64,000 bases of DNA from an uncultured Mobiluncus sp. (GTDB lineage Bacteria; Actinomycetota; Actinomycetes; Actinomycetales; Actinomycetaceae): positions 1-64,000 of the forward strand of contig NZ_CALUCZ010000008.1 in the NCBI RefSeq assembly GCF_943914685.1, written 5' to 3'. The notes under the pieces were generated by a model. The model was given only the letters and a program-made list of their open reading frames with translations. It had not been told where the DNA came from and did not search any database. Numbering within the stretch: position 1 is the stretch's first letter; every line of letters starts with the position of its first letter. Positions 16,328-24,921 of this stretch are shown piece after piece. A program made the translations under genes and the position numbers.

Positions 16328-19300
16328 ATGTATGTCAAGCTCGCTCGTTTTTTAGCCCTCAGACCGAAGCGGGTTTTGGCATTTTGGATTCTGGTGGTTA
16401 TTGCCACCGCGCTCAGTGCGGTGACCGGATTTGGAAACCCCCTGTGGAACCGTCTCATTTCTGACGTACCCCAGGCGACTCCCTCGGAGTCTCACACTGG
16501 TCAAGTCATGGTGGAAAGTCACCAGACCGCGGCCTATTCCGTGATGGCCTACGTTTCTGGGGTCGATTTGCGCTCAGAGCTGGAGCAGGCTCCAAAGCTG
16601 GCCAGCCAGTTGGACGATATGCAGGCTCAGGCCGAGGATCAGGGGGATCAAGCCAAGAAACTTGGCGATGAGGCGAAAGCGGCCGGGGATCCGGCTCAGG
16701 CTTTGGCCGATGAGGCGCGAGCCCTCGGCTCGAAAGCCACCGAGCTGGGGAATCGTGCCACCAGCCTGGGGGATCAGGCCAAAGCTCTGGGGCGTGAAGC
16801 GCAGACGGCGGGCGCGAAAGCGCAGGAGTTGAAGTCTCAAGCGGAGGCGGCTGGGGCGCGGGCTCAGGCGGCTGGGGCGAAAGCGCAGGAGTTGAAGTCT
16901 CAGGCGGAGGCGGCTGGGGCAAAAGCTCAGCAGCTCGCCGCCACCGGTGATTTGGCGGGAGCCGGGGAGGCGAAAGGGCAAGCTGAACAGCTTGGCGCCC
17001 AAGCCCAACAGGCCGGCGCCGAAGCCCAAGAACAGGGCGCCCTCGCCCAACAACTCGGGGCCCAAGCCCAGGCGGCCGGCACCGAAGCCCAGACCGAGGC
17101 CGCTCGGGCCCAAGAAATCGGCGCCCAAGCCCAGGCAGCCGGGGATCAGGCTCTTGCCAGCGGAAACCGAGCTCAGAGTCTCGCGGCGCAAGCCCGCCGA
17201 CTGGGAGACCAAGCCAAAGCGAAAGGCGACAGGGCTCAGGAGCTGGGCGATCAAGCGAAAGACAAGGGCGACATTGCCAAAGACTTGGCTGACCGCGCCC
17301 AAGCGCTGGGAGACCAGGCTAAAGCTCTAGGCGATAAGGCCAAAGCGCTGTCTGAACCCGACTGGCCCGTCTCGAAAGCCCTGCACACCGAGCTGAAACA
17401 GTTTGAGACAAAACTGAAAGGGATGCCTCACGTAGATAAGGTGTCCTATCCTTTCGTGGAATATAACGCCATGCTCGATCCCCAAGCGCGGGAACTGGTG
17501 GCGAAAGACGGCCAGGGGTTCGTCATCGTGGCCACCATGGATTTGCGGGTCAACGGGAAAGCTCAAAAGACCCCGCCGGAACAGTTCGAGCCGGACGTGA
17601 GGAACGTTGAGAAAGCCATGGGCGAGTTGGGGCCAACGCTGCGGACTGCCCTGCCCAAAACTGCTGTACAGTCTGATTTCCGGGTGCGGGTCACGGACGC
17701 CGACCTGGTAAACGAGGCCGGAATCCAAACCCTTAAGAACGACCTGGTGCGTTCCGAATCGATTGGGATTCCGCTGTCTTTCCTGATTATGGCGGTTGTA
17801 TTCGGAGGATTTTTGGCCGCTTTGCTGCCGCTGTCGGGGGCGATGGTGGCGATTTCTACCGCCTTGGCCATCATGCTGGGTATGACCTACCTGTTTGAGC
17901 AGCAGTCTTTCGCTGTCAACGTGATTTCAGTGCTGGGACTGGGGCTGTCCATCGACTACGGTTTGCTGATAGTGTCGCGCTACCACGAGGAACTTGTGCG
18001 CTTACGTAGCCTGCCGGAAGACGAATGGAAACCGGACTTCTCCGGGGTGAAAAACCCCCAGACCCGCGAGCGGTTAGAGGCGTTGAACCCGCGCTATCTG
18101 CGGGCTTTGGAAATTACCCTGTCTACCGCCGGGCGAACGACTTTCTTTAGCGCCCTGACCGTGGCGATTGCGTCCTCCGGCATGATTTTCTTCCGACCCG
18201 AACTGTTGAAGTCCCTGGGTATCGCGGGTTCCTCTACCGTGCTGTTGGCGATGATTGCGGCGCTGACCTTGGTGTCCGCGCTCATGTTTATGGCCTCTGC
18301 CCGTCTGGAAAAGCCCTCAATCCTGACCAAGATTCCCCTCCTGCGCCGTTTCATGGGCAACGTTGAGCCGGCACATGTGAAGCACCGGGTGCAGCAGAGC
18401 AAAGATCCGCAGGGCACGCCGGAAATTGACCCGGAAACGGAAAGTACGTTCTTCTATCGCATTTCAATCGCGGTAACCCGCCGACCCTGGCTGTCTTTCA
18501 TCGTCTCAGCAGCGGTTTTGGTGGCGGCGTGCCTGCCGCTGGCGACTTTGAACCTGCGCAACTCGCTGTTTGATATGCTGCCCATTCACAACGAACAACG
18601 GCTCCTGTACGAAGATTTGTCTGACCAGGTGCCGCGCGCCGGACTGCCCCCGGTGCGGATCGTTGCCGAGGACACCACCCCTGAAGAACTCGACGCCTGG
18701 ACCGAAGCAAACCTCAGCGATATCAAAGGAATTGCCCAAGTGTTCGCCGCCTCCCAGCTGGGCGACACGAAAGACTCCGTGGCGATTGTGGATTTGGAGA
18801 CGAAAGATATCGGTTCGCCCCAAGCCGAGAGAATCGTGAAGGAAATCCGGGATAAACCCCACGATTTCCAACGCTATGTCATCGGCCAGGCGGCGAACCA
18901 AATCGACTTCATCTCATCGTTGGCTCAAGGCTTGCCCTGGGTACTCAGTGTGCTGGTGATTATCACCATTATTCTGCTGTTCCTGATGACCGGCTCGATA
19001 GTGATACCGCTGCAAGCCTTGGTGATAAACACGTTGTCGCTGATGGCGACCCTGGGGATTTCTACCCTGGTCTTTGTTGACGGTTTCGGGGTGGAGCTGT
19101 TGGGCGCCCAAAAACTGCCGGGGTTGGAATCTTACGTGGTCGTGATGCTGATGTGCTTCGGCTTCGGGCTGTCGATGGATTACGAGCTGTTCCTGCTGTC
19201 TCGAATGAAAGAAGTGTGGGACGAGACCGGGTCGGCTCGTCTGTCGGTCATTCAAGGTTTGACGCGCTCGGCCCGGATTGTGACTTCCGCAGCGACCATT

Positions 19301-19519
19301 CTGGTCTTTGTGTTCCTCGCGTTCGTGACCGGACACATGATTGTGTTGAAACAAGTCGGGTTTATTTTGGCGTTGGCGGTCGCCTTTGACGCCACGATTG
19401 TCCGTATGGTGTTGGTGCCTTCCGTGATGGCTCTGTTCGGGCGAGTGAACTGGTGGGCGCCGCGACCCCTACGCCGCCTGCATAACCGTTTCTCGGAAAA
19501 TTTCGCTCACCACGGGTGA
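16328..19519 (+). CDS. MMPL/RND family exporter with a long heptad-repeat domain
   Basis: 1063 residues. After TM1 (about 13-33) comes an Ala/Gln/Gly-rich segment (about 93-341) made of roughly 35 seven-residue units of the type GDQAKAL, predicted to be continuous helix. The remainder is a standard MMPL protein: the first membrane block (about 480-650) has LSIDYGLLIVSRYHEE and the second (about 865-1045) has LSMDYELFLLSRMKE. These Asp-Tyr pairs form the proton relay. MMPL proteins export lipids, siderophores or peptides across the membrane. The substrate is unknown. The insert follows TM1, so it should be outside the cell. No clear RBS: the ATG follows ATTTGATAT closely. Confidence 0.9.
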   Translation: MYVKLARFLALRPKRVLAFWILVVIATALSAVTGFGNPLWNRLISDVPQATPSESHTGQVMVESHQTAAYSVMAYVSGVDLRSELEQAPKLASQLDDMQAQAEDQGDQAKKLGDEAKAAGDPAQALADEARALGSKATELGNRATSLGDQAKALGREAQTAGAKAQELKSQAEAAGARAQAAGAKAQELKSQAEAAGAKAQQLAATGDLAGAGEAKGQAEQLGAQAQQAGAEAQEQGALAQQLGAQAQAAGTEAQTEAARAQEIGAQAQAAGDQALASGNRAQSLAAQARRLGDQAKAKGDRAQELGDQAKDKGDIAKDLADRAQALGDQAKALGDKAKALSEPDWPVSKALHTELKQFETKLKGMPHVDKVSYPFVEYNAMLDPQARELVAKDGQGFVIVATMDLRVNGKAQKTPPEQFEPDVRNVEKAMGELGPTLRTALPKTAVQSDFRVRVTDADLVNEAGIQTLKNDLVRSESIGIPLSFLIMAVVFGGFLAALLPLSGAMVAISTALAIMLGMTYLFEQQSFAVNVISVLGLGLSIDYGLLIVSRYHEELVRLRSLPEDEWKPDFSGVKNPQTRERLEALNPRYLRALEITLSTAGRTTFFSALTVAIASSGMIFFRPELLKSLGIAGSSTVLLAMIAALTLVSALMFMASARLEKPSILTKIPLLRRFMGNVEPAHVKHRVQQSKDPQGTPEIDPETESTFFYRISIAVTRRPWLSFIVSAAVLVAACLPLATLNLRNSLFDMLPIHNEQRLLYEDLSDQVPRAGLPPVRIVAEDTTPEELDAWTEANLSDIKGIAQVFAASQLGDTKDSVAIVDLETKDIGSPQAERIVKEIRDKPHDFQRYVIGQAANQIDFISSLAQGLPWVLSVLVIITIILLFLMTGSIVIPLQALVINTLSLMATLGISTLVFVDGFGVELLGAQKLPGLESYVVVMLMCFGFGLSMDYELFLLSRMKEVWDETGSARLSVIQGLTRSARIVTSAATILVFVFLAFVTGHMIVLKQVGFILALAVAFDATIVRMVLVPSVMALFGRVNWWAPRPLRRLHNRFSENFAHHG
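16814..16920 (+). repeat. 63-bp direct repeat inside the MMPL heptad region
   Basis: A 44-bp unit beginning GCGAAAGCGCAGGAGTTGAA occurs at 16814 and again at 16877 with a single base change. The offset of 63 bp equals 21 residues or exactly three heptads, so copy-number changes would keep both the frame and the heptad register. Confidence 0.85.
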
Positions 19520-19651
19520 GGGACACGGCAGCATTTCCAGGTAAATTTCGGGTAAAAACTTCCCTGCCGTGTTGGTCAAAACGCGTGAGCGCGTGGGCTT
19601 CGAAGTGATATGGTTTTTCTGTAAAATCGAGTGATTTTGAAAGGAAAAATC

Positions 19652-20380
19652 GTGAGTCTTCCTCCACCCCCCGAAAATGATTTGCCGCCCGCTCCCGTAA
19701 ACCCCGCGGCCTACCCCGGCGGTCAGCCGGCAGTGCCGCCCGCGCAGCCAGCGGTGCCTCCTGCGCAGCCGCAACCTCCTGTGCAGCCCGCCGCGCAGCC
19801 TAGCCAGCCGGAACAGCCCGGTTTTGCCCCGGCTCAACCCCCCGCTCCGGCGCAGCCTAGCCAACCGATGCAACCCGGCTTCACCCCCCTTCAGACCGGA
19901 ACACCTACCGGGGCAATACCTGCGCAGACACCAGCACCGCAGCCCTACCAACAGATGTCCGGGGCTCAGCCCTACCCACCCCAGGGGACCCCGGCCGGAA
20001 ACGCTGCGTCTTATCCCCAATATCAGCAGCCCGGTCCCGCGGTAAAACGCAGTAATCCGTTCGAGGGCCTTTTTGATTTGAAATTCAACAAATTCATCAC
20101 CATTCCTTTGCTGGGAATCGTCTATGCCGTTGGTATAGCAGTCGCCTGTCTCACCGCGCTGTTTGTTTGGGGAGGCACCGCAAGCGCGCTGGTCGGCATG
20201 GGCGCACCAGGTGTTCTTGCGTTCTTGGTAGGGGTTCCGGTAGCTCTGGTGCTCTTCCTCAATGTACTTCTGTGGCGCGTCACACTAGAGAGTATTGTGG
20301 CGCTGATTCGCGTGGCTGAAAACAGCACCAAGATTTTGGAAACTACTGAAAAAATCGAAGCTACCCACGAACAGGGATAA
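19652..20380 (+). CDS. DUF4282 domain-containing membrane protein with Pro-rich N-terminus
   Basis: About 242 residues. Residues 1-130 are Pro/Gln/Ala-rich (AQPAVPPAQP, QPSQPEQPGF) and disordered. The C-terminal 105 residues fit DUF4282: FEGLFDLKFNKFITIPLLG, two hydrophobic helices (GIVYAVGIAVACLTALFVW and a second around VLAFLVGVPVALVLFL), and a C-terminal amphipathic helix with RVTLESIVALIRVAENS. I choose GTG 19652 because GAAAGGA lies 6 bases upstream. An earlier GTG at 19631 overlaps this RBS. Function is unknown. Confidence 0.82.
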   Translation: MSLPPPPENDLPPAPVNPAAYPGGQPAVPPAQPAVPPAQPQPPVQPAAQPSQPEQPGFAPAQPPAPAQPSQPMQPGFTPLQTGTPTGAIPAQTPAPQPYQQMSGAQPYPPQGTPAGNAASYPQYQQPGPAVKRSNPFEGLFDLKFNKFITIPLLGIVYAVGIAVACLTALFVWGGTASALVGMGAPGVLAFLVGVPVALVLFLNVLLWRVTLESIVALIRVAENSTKILETTEKIEATHEQG

Positions 20381-20471
20381 GCGTCGGTTACTGATAGGAT
20401 AAACCCGTCACGGGGACCATCCCGCCCCGGCCCGTTCGAGGCCGGAAACTGTTGACAATCAGGAGTTATAC

Positions 20472-22004
20472 GTGCGTATAGGAATACCGAAAGAGCCCGC
20501 TGAGGGGCAAAAACTGGTATCCGCCACACCTGACACCGTTGGCAAACTGATTAAGTTGGGCTATGAGGTCATCGTCGAAGCCGGAGCAGGCTCCGACGCT
20601 TCGTACCCTGACCAGCTTTATCGCGATGCCGGTGCCGAAGTGGTGGGACCGCAAGAAGTTTGGCAGGCAGACATTGTCACGACTTTGGACACCCCGCCGG
20701 AAGACAAAATTGACCAGCTGCGCGAAGGTACCGTGCTGATTTCGCGCCTGGGGGTGCGCATCCACCCCGAAATCGCCGAAGTGTTCGCCAAGCGTAACGT
20801 GACCGCGATTTCGATGGACGCCGTGCCGCGTATTACCCGCGCTCAGGCGATGGACGTGCTGTCCTCGATGGCAAACATCGCTGGCTACCGCGCGGTTATC
20901 GAGGCTGCTAACGCTTTCGGGCGCTTGTTCACCGGTCAGGTCACTGCCGCCGGCAAGATGCCTCCCGCCAAGGTTTACGTTATCGGCGCGGGTGTTGCCG
21001 GTCTGGCTGCTATCGGCACCGCGAACTCGATGGGTGCCATCGTCCAGGCCACCGATGTGCGTGCCGCCGCGGCTGAACAGGTGGAATCCATGGGAGCCGA
21101 GTTCGTCGAGATTCCCGCTCCCGCCCAGGAATCCTCGGACGGCTACGCCAAGGAAATGAACGAGGATCAGGCCAAAGCGGCTCTGAAACTCTATACGGAA
21201 CAGGCGGCCGCTTCCGACATCGTCATTACCACCGCCCAGATTCCGGGTCGTCCCGCCCCGCTGCTGCTCACTGCAGAAGCGGTGGGGGGCATGAAACCCG
21301 GTTCCGTCATCGTGGACATGGCGGGCGGCAACTGCGAACTGACCAAGGCCGGGGAAGTGGTGGTAACCGACAACGGCGTGACCATCATCGGTTTCACCGA
21401 CCTCGCCAACCGTCTGCCCGGCCAGGCCTCCCAGCTCTACGGGCAAAACATCGTGAACCTCATGAAACTCATGACCCCGGAAAAGGACGGCACCATCGTC
21501 TTTAACCTGGAGGACGAAGTCGTGCGGGCCATCACGATTGCCCACGAAAAGGACGTACTATGGCCCCCGCCGCCCATTTCGGTCTCGGCGGCCCCGGCCA
21601 AGCCCGCACCCGGCGCGGCGGCGCCCGCAGCTGCCGAGCCGGAAAAGCCGAAGTCCCACGCCATGCGGAACTTCTGGATTTTCGTGGCCGCCGTGCTGGG
21701 CATCGCCCTGGTCGCGGTGACACCGTTCTCGATGCTGCCCTACTACATCATTTTGGCGCTGGCGATTGTGGCCGGGTTCTACGTCATCACCAACGTGACC
21801 CACTCGCTGCACACCCCGCTGATGAGTGAAACGAACGCGATTTCGGGCATCATTCTGGTCGGCGCGATTCTCTCGCTGGCCCAATCGACCTCGTGGATTG
21901 TGACGGGCCTAGCGGGTCTGGCCATTCTCATTGCTTCCATCAACATTTTCGGTGGTTTCTTTGTGACCCACCGAATGCTCAAGATGTTCCAGAAGGAGGA
22001 CTAA
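20472..22004 (+). CDS. pntA: NAD(P) transhydrogenase subunit alpha
   Basis: 510 residues, the same length as E. coli PntA. Proton-translocating transhydrogenase uses the proton gradient to move hydride from NADH to NADP+, supplying NADPH. The NAD-binding domain I spans about 1-380 (MRIGIPKEPAEGQKLVSATP at the start, VYVIGAGVAGLAAIGTANSMGA as nucleotide fold). A Pro/Ala linker leads to four C-terminal membrane helices (about 400-500). GTG start with CAGGAG upstream. pntB begins 3 bases after the stop, so translation is coupled. Confidence 0.96.
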   Translation: MRIGIPKEPAEGQKLVSATPDTVGKLIKLGYEVIVEAGAGSDASYPDQLYRDAGAEVVGPQEVWQADIVTTLDTPPEDKIDQLREGTVLISRLGVRIHPEIAEVFAKRNVTAISMDAVPRITRAQAMDVLSSMANIAGYRAVIEAANAFGRLFTGQVTAAGKMPPAKVYVIGAGVAGLAAIGTANSMGAIVQATDVRAAAAEQVESMGAEFVEIPAPAQESSDGYAKEMNEDQAKAALKLYTEQAAASDIVITTAQIPGRPAPLLLTAEAVGGMKPGSVIVDMAGGNCELTKAGEVVVTDNGVTIIGFTDLANRLPGQASQLYGQNIVNLMKLMTPEKDGTIVFNLEDEVVRAITIAHEKDVLWPPPPISVSAAPAKPAPGAAAPAAAEPEKPKSHAMRNFWIFVAAVLGIALVAVTPFSMLPYYIILALAIVAGFYVITNVTHSLHTPLMSETNAISGIILVGAILSLAQSTSWIVTGLAGLAILIASINIFGGFFVTHRMLKMFQKED

Positions 22005-22007
22005 GCC

Positions 22008-23537
22008 ATGTTGCACACACTTGTGAACTTTGCCGCTAACGCGACTGACCACGCCGACATGACCACCCTCGCCTACTGGAGCGATCACGTCGAATACTTC
22101 GCTTACCTCATCGCTGCCCTGCTGTTCATCATGGCCTTGGCGGGTCTTTCTAACCAGACCACCGCCCTGCGCGGCAACAAGTTCGGTATCGCCGGCATGA
22201 GCATCGCGCTGGTGTCGATTATCTTTGTCGCCCTGACGGCCACCCCGCCGGCAAACGCCGTGACCCACGTCGGTCAAACCGCCTCTATCCTGGTGGGATG
22301 TATGCTGCTGGGGGCGATTATCGGCTTGTGGAAAGCCAAGAACGTTAAGATGACGGGAATGCCTGAACTCATCGCCCTGCTGCACTCGTTTGTAGGTCTG
22401 GCGGCGGTGCTGGTCGGGTTCAACACCTTCATGGAACTTTCGGCCACCGACAACGCGGAAACCGTGCGCGACATGGGCTTCCACCTGGGCGAAGTCGGGA
22501 TTGGCATCTTTATCGGCGCGGTGACCTTCACCGGGTCCATCATCGCCTACCTGAAGCTGTCGGCCAAGATTAAAGGCAAGCCGTTGATGCTGCCGGGACG
22601 CAACTTCCTCAATATCCTGATGATTCTGGCGGTCATCGCCATGATTGTATGGATGATTGTGGCCAAGCGCACGGATCCGGCCGGCGCCGATGCCGACCTG
22701 CTCCAGCAGCAGTGGATTGCTTTGGGCGTTTTGACCGCGATTTCCCTGGTGCTCGGTTTGCACCTGGTGGCCGCTATCGGCGGCGGGGATATGCCGGTGG
22801 TCGTGTCTATGCTGAACTCGTACTCCGGCTGGGCGGCCGCAGCGGCGGGCTTTATGCTGTCCAACCCGCTGTTGATTATCGTCGGTGCCCTGGTCGGGTC
22901 CTCCGGTGCGTTCCTGAGCTACATCATGTGTAAAGGCATGGGCCGCTCGTTTATCTCCGTTATCCTCGGCGGTTTCGGCGAGGGTGCGGGCCCGAAGCAG
23001 GAAGCCAAGGATTATGGCGAACACACCGAAATCAAGGCTCCCGAAGCCGCAGAGATTTTGAAGGGCGCCAAGTCCGTCATCATCACTCCCGGTTACGGCA
23101 TGGCTACCGCCGGTGCGCAGTTCGCGGTCGCGGACTTGACCAAGAAGCTGCGTGAGGCGGGCGTGGAGGTTCGCTTCGGGATTCACCCGGTGGCGGGCCG
23201 TCTGCCCGGTCACATGAACGTGCTGTTGGCCGAGGCCAAGGTGCCTTACGACATCGTGCTCGAGATGGACGAGATTAATGACGACTTCCCGGACACGGAC
23301 GTGGTCCTGGTCATCGGTGCCAACGACACCGTGAACCCTGACGCCTACGAGCCGGGCTCCCCGATTGCGGGGATGCCGGTGCTCCACGTCTGGGAGGCGG
23401 GGCGCGTGATTATCTTCAAGCGTTCGATGGCGACCGGCTATGCCGGGGTGCAAAATCCGCTGTTCTTTAACGAGAACTCGGACATGCTCTTCGGTGACGC
23501 CAAGGCCTCCGTGGAGGAAATCATCAAGAACCTGTGA
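22008..23537 (+). CDS. pntB: NAD(P) transhydrogenase subunit beta
   Basis: 509 residues. About eight to nine membrane helices (30-310) form the proton channel. The NADP(H)-binding domain III is C-terminal: VIITPGYGMATAGAQFAVADL, RFGIHPVAGRLPGHMNVLLAEA, VVLVIGANDTVNPDA and IFKRSMATGYAGVQNPLFF. An unusual N-terminal stretch of about 25 residues precedes TM1. AAGGAGG of the pntA end acts as RBS. A strong terminator follows 9 bases after the stop. Confidence 0.96.
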   Translation: MLHTLVNFAANATDHADMTTLAYWSDHVEYFAYLIAALLFIMALAGLSNQTTALRGNKFGIAGMSIALVSIIFVALTATPPANAVTHVGQTASILVGCMLLGAIIGLWKAKNVKMTGMPELIALLHSFVGLAAVLVGFNTFMELSATDNAETVRDMGFHLGEVGIGIFIGAVTFTGSIIAYLKLSAKIKGKPLMLPGRNFLNILMILAVIAMIVWMIVAKRTDPAGADADLLQQQWIALGVLTAISLVLGLHLVAAIGGGDMPVVVSMLNSYSGWAAAAAGFMLSNPLLIIVGALVGSSGAFLSYIMCKGMGRSFISVILGGFGEGAGPKQEAKDYGEHTEIKAPEAAEILKGAKSVIITPGYGMATAGAQFAVADLTKKLREAGVEVRFGIHPVAGRLPGHMNVLLAEAKVPYDIVLEMDEINDDFPDTDVVLVIGANDTVNPDAYEPGSPIAGMPVLHVWEAGRVIIFKRSMATGYAGVQNPLFFNENSDMLFGDAKASVEEIIKNL

Positions 23538-23545
23538 GGTTTAGC

Positions 23546-23588
23546 AAAGCGGTTTCCCCTGCCTTCCGGCGGGGGAAACCGCTTTTTA
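23546..23588 (+). terminator. Rho-independent terminator after pntAB
   Basis: AAAGCGGTTTCCCC and GGGGGAAACCGCTTTTT form a long GC-containing stem with a T-run. It separates pntAB from the convergent WYL gene and marks the boundary to the accessory island. Confidence 0.92.
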
Positions 23589-23656
23589 ATACCGCAGAGC
23601 CGGGCCTGGCGGGGGCTTTAGTGACAACTGTACTCCCTGCTCTATCCCGTAGCCAG

Positions 23657-24823
23657 CTATCGCAAATCCGTTTCGTTTTCGGGGTTATTATCTAGCTTTT
23701 TGGCGGCTTCTGAAGCTTTGTCGAGGAGTATTGCATATCTTTTAGCGGCAGCATCGATGGTGGTTTTAATCTCCCTTATAAGATCTGGAGGTTTGAGAGC
23801 CACTATTGAGTCCGAATATTGCAAAATCCACCACTTCATAGCGGTCAGTTCCGCACGCACTCGCACCAGATAGGTGTCTTTCCGTTTCGTCGGCTCGACC
23901 TCAGCATTGGGAAATGTGCTAAAGACACTGTCGACATGGCCTTCCATGATGAGTTCAACGCCCTTTGCTTCGCCGCTATACATATAGGGTCGTTCTAGAG
24001 AATAATTCATGAAGTCGAAGTCGCTGCCGTCCCAAGGTATTGCGCCTTCGGCGGGTTCGTTGATACTAATATTTGAAATGCGCTCAATGACCAGATTCAG
24101 TACGTTCTCTTCGTTGATACCGGGTTCGTTACTTGTCAAGAAATAGTAAACGCCCTTTTTGAAAATCAGTCCGTGTGGATACATATTCCGGTACGGCTTT
24201 GCGTTGTCCCAATCGTAGCCGCCTTTGATAGTGAAGTGGCTGTAGTCGAAATTGACGGTTTTATGTTCCGCAATAGCCTGTTCCAGGATTTCAACGGTTC
24301 GGCGCACGCCGGGAAGCAGATGGTCTTCGATGTGATTCACATAACCCTGTGAGAGTCGTTCCGGGCTGACATTTGCCATTAACGCCAGGTTGGTACGAAG
24401 TTCTTTGAGATCTTCAGGATCCAGCCGGGTAGCCAACAGCGCATCAGCCAGGAGACGCATATCTCCGGTTTTCAGAGGTCTTTGTGCGAACCACTCGGTG
24501 TCTTTCACGCCCTCAGGGCGTAATTCATTTTCCAAGTCTCCAAATTGTTTGACGGTTACCCCAAAAGGGAGGGAACTTCCCAAATTGCGTAGGGCGCGCA
24601 GATGAGCCAGAGCCGTTTTTTCGGTTAGTTTCTGGGGTTTCAACCAGTCAATACCGTATCGCTTAGGCTCGTGGAACGCGGATTCAATCGTAGCTGCGCT
24701 GACTCCGTGTTCAAGAGTGGTTTTCTCCAGCAAGTAGCGGAAGATGAGGAAACTAATATCGCGGCGAGGTCCCGTTGTGTCGCGGGCAGTACGGAGCTTG
24801 GAACTTGTTTTGGTTGCGGTCAC
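23657..24823 (-). CDS. WYL domain-containing transcriptional regulator
   Basis: 388 residues. The N-terminal third (about 20-90) is helical and may form a winged-helix DNA-binding part (RDISFLIFRYLLEKTTLEHG). The WYL-type SH3-like domain is at about 175-260: IAEHKTVNFDYSHF, YRNMYPHGLIFKKGVYYFLT (VYYFL in place of WYL) and VLNLVIERISNI. A C-terminal WCX-like region has EVEPTKRKDTYLVRVRAE. WYL proteins bind ligands such as nucleic acids and often control defence genes. It is divergent from the AAA+ gene across a 98-bp gap with two inverted repeats. GTG start preceded by AAAGGA. Confidence 0.85.
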   Translation of the reverse strand: MTATKTSSKLRTARDTTGPRRDISFLIFRYLLEKTTLEHGVSAATIESAFHEPKRYGIDWLKPQKLTEKTALAHLRALRNLGSSLPFGVTVKQFGDLENELRPEGVKDTEWFAQRPLKTGDMRLLADALLATRLDPEDLKELRTNLALMANVSPERLSQGYVNHIEDHLLPGVRRTVEILEQAIAEHKTVNFDYSHFTIKGGYDWDNAKPYRNMYPHGLIFKKGVYYFLTSNEPGINEENVLNLVIERISNISINEPAEGAIPWDGSDFDFMNYSLERPYMYSGEAKGVELIMEGHVDSVFSTFPNAEVEPTKRKDTYLVRVRAELTAMKWWILQYSDSIVALKPPDLIREIKTTIDAAAKRYAILLDKASEAAKKLDNNPENETDLR

Positions 24824-24839
24824 AGCGTTTTCCTTTGGG

Positions 24840-24859
24840 GGCAGTAGTTTTCTACTGCC
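24840..24859. promoter_or_regulatory. Inverted repeat in the WYL/AAA+ divergent promoter region
   Basis: GGCAGTAG-TTTT-CTACTGCC is a perfect 8-bp inverted repeat 17 bp upstream of the WYL start. It could be an operator for autoregulation. A following TTATTTT also allows a terminator reading on the plus strand. Confidence 0.5.
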
Positions 24860-24876
24860 TTATTTTAGGCTTCTTT

Positions 24877-24897
24877 AGAATCGAATTGTTCGTTTCT
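24877..24897. promoter_or_regulatory. Second inverted repeat upstream of the AAA+ gene
   Basis: AGAATCGAA-TTG-TTCGTTTCT has 8 of 9 bases complementary around a 3-nt spacer. It sits 24 bp before the AAA+ start. It is a candidate binding site for the divergently encoded WYL protein. Confidence 0.45.
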
Positions 24898-24921
24898 AGT
24901 CAAACCGAAAAGGGAAAATGA

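Noticed and set aside
21909..23453. 514-codon open frame antisense to pntB
   Set aside because: His/Arg/Gln-rich, without known domains, and opposite a complete PntB.
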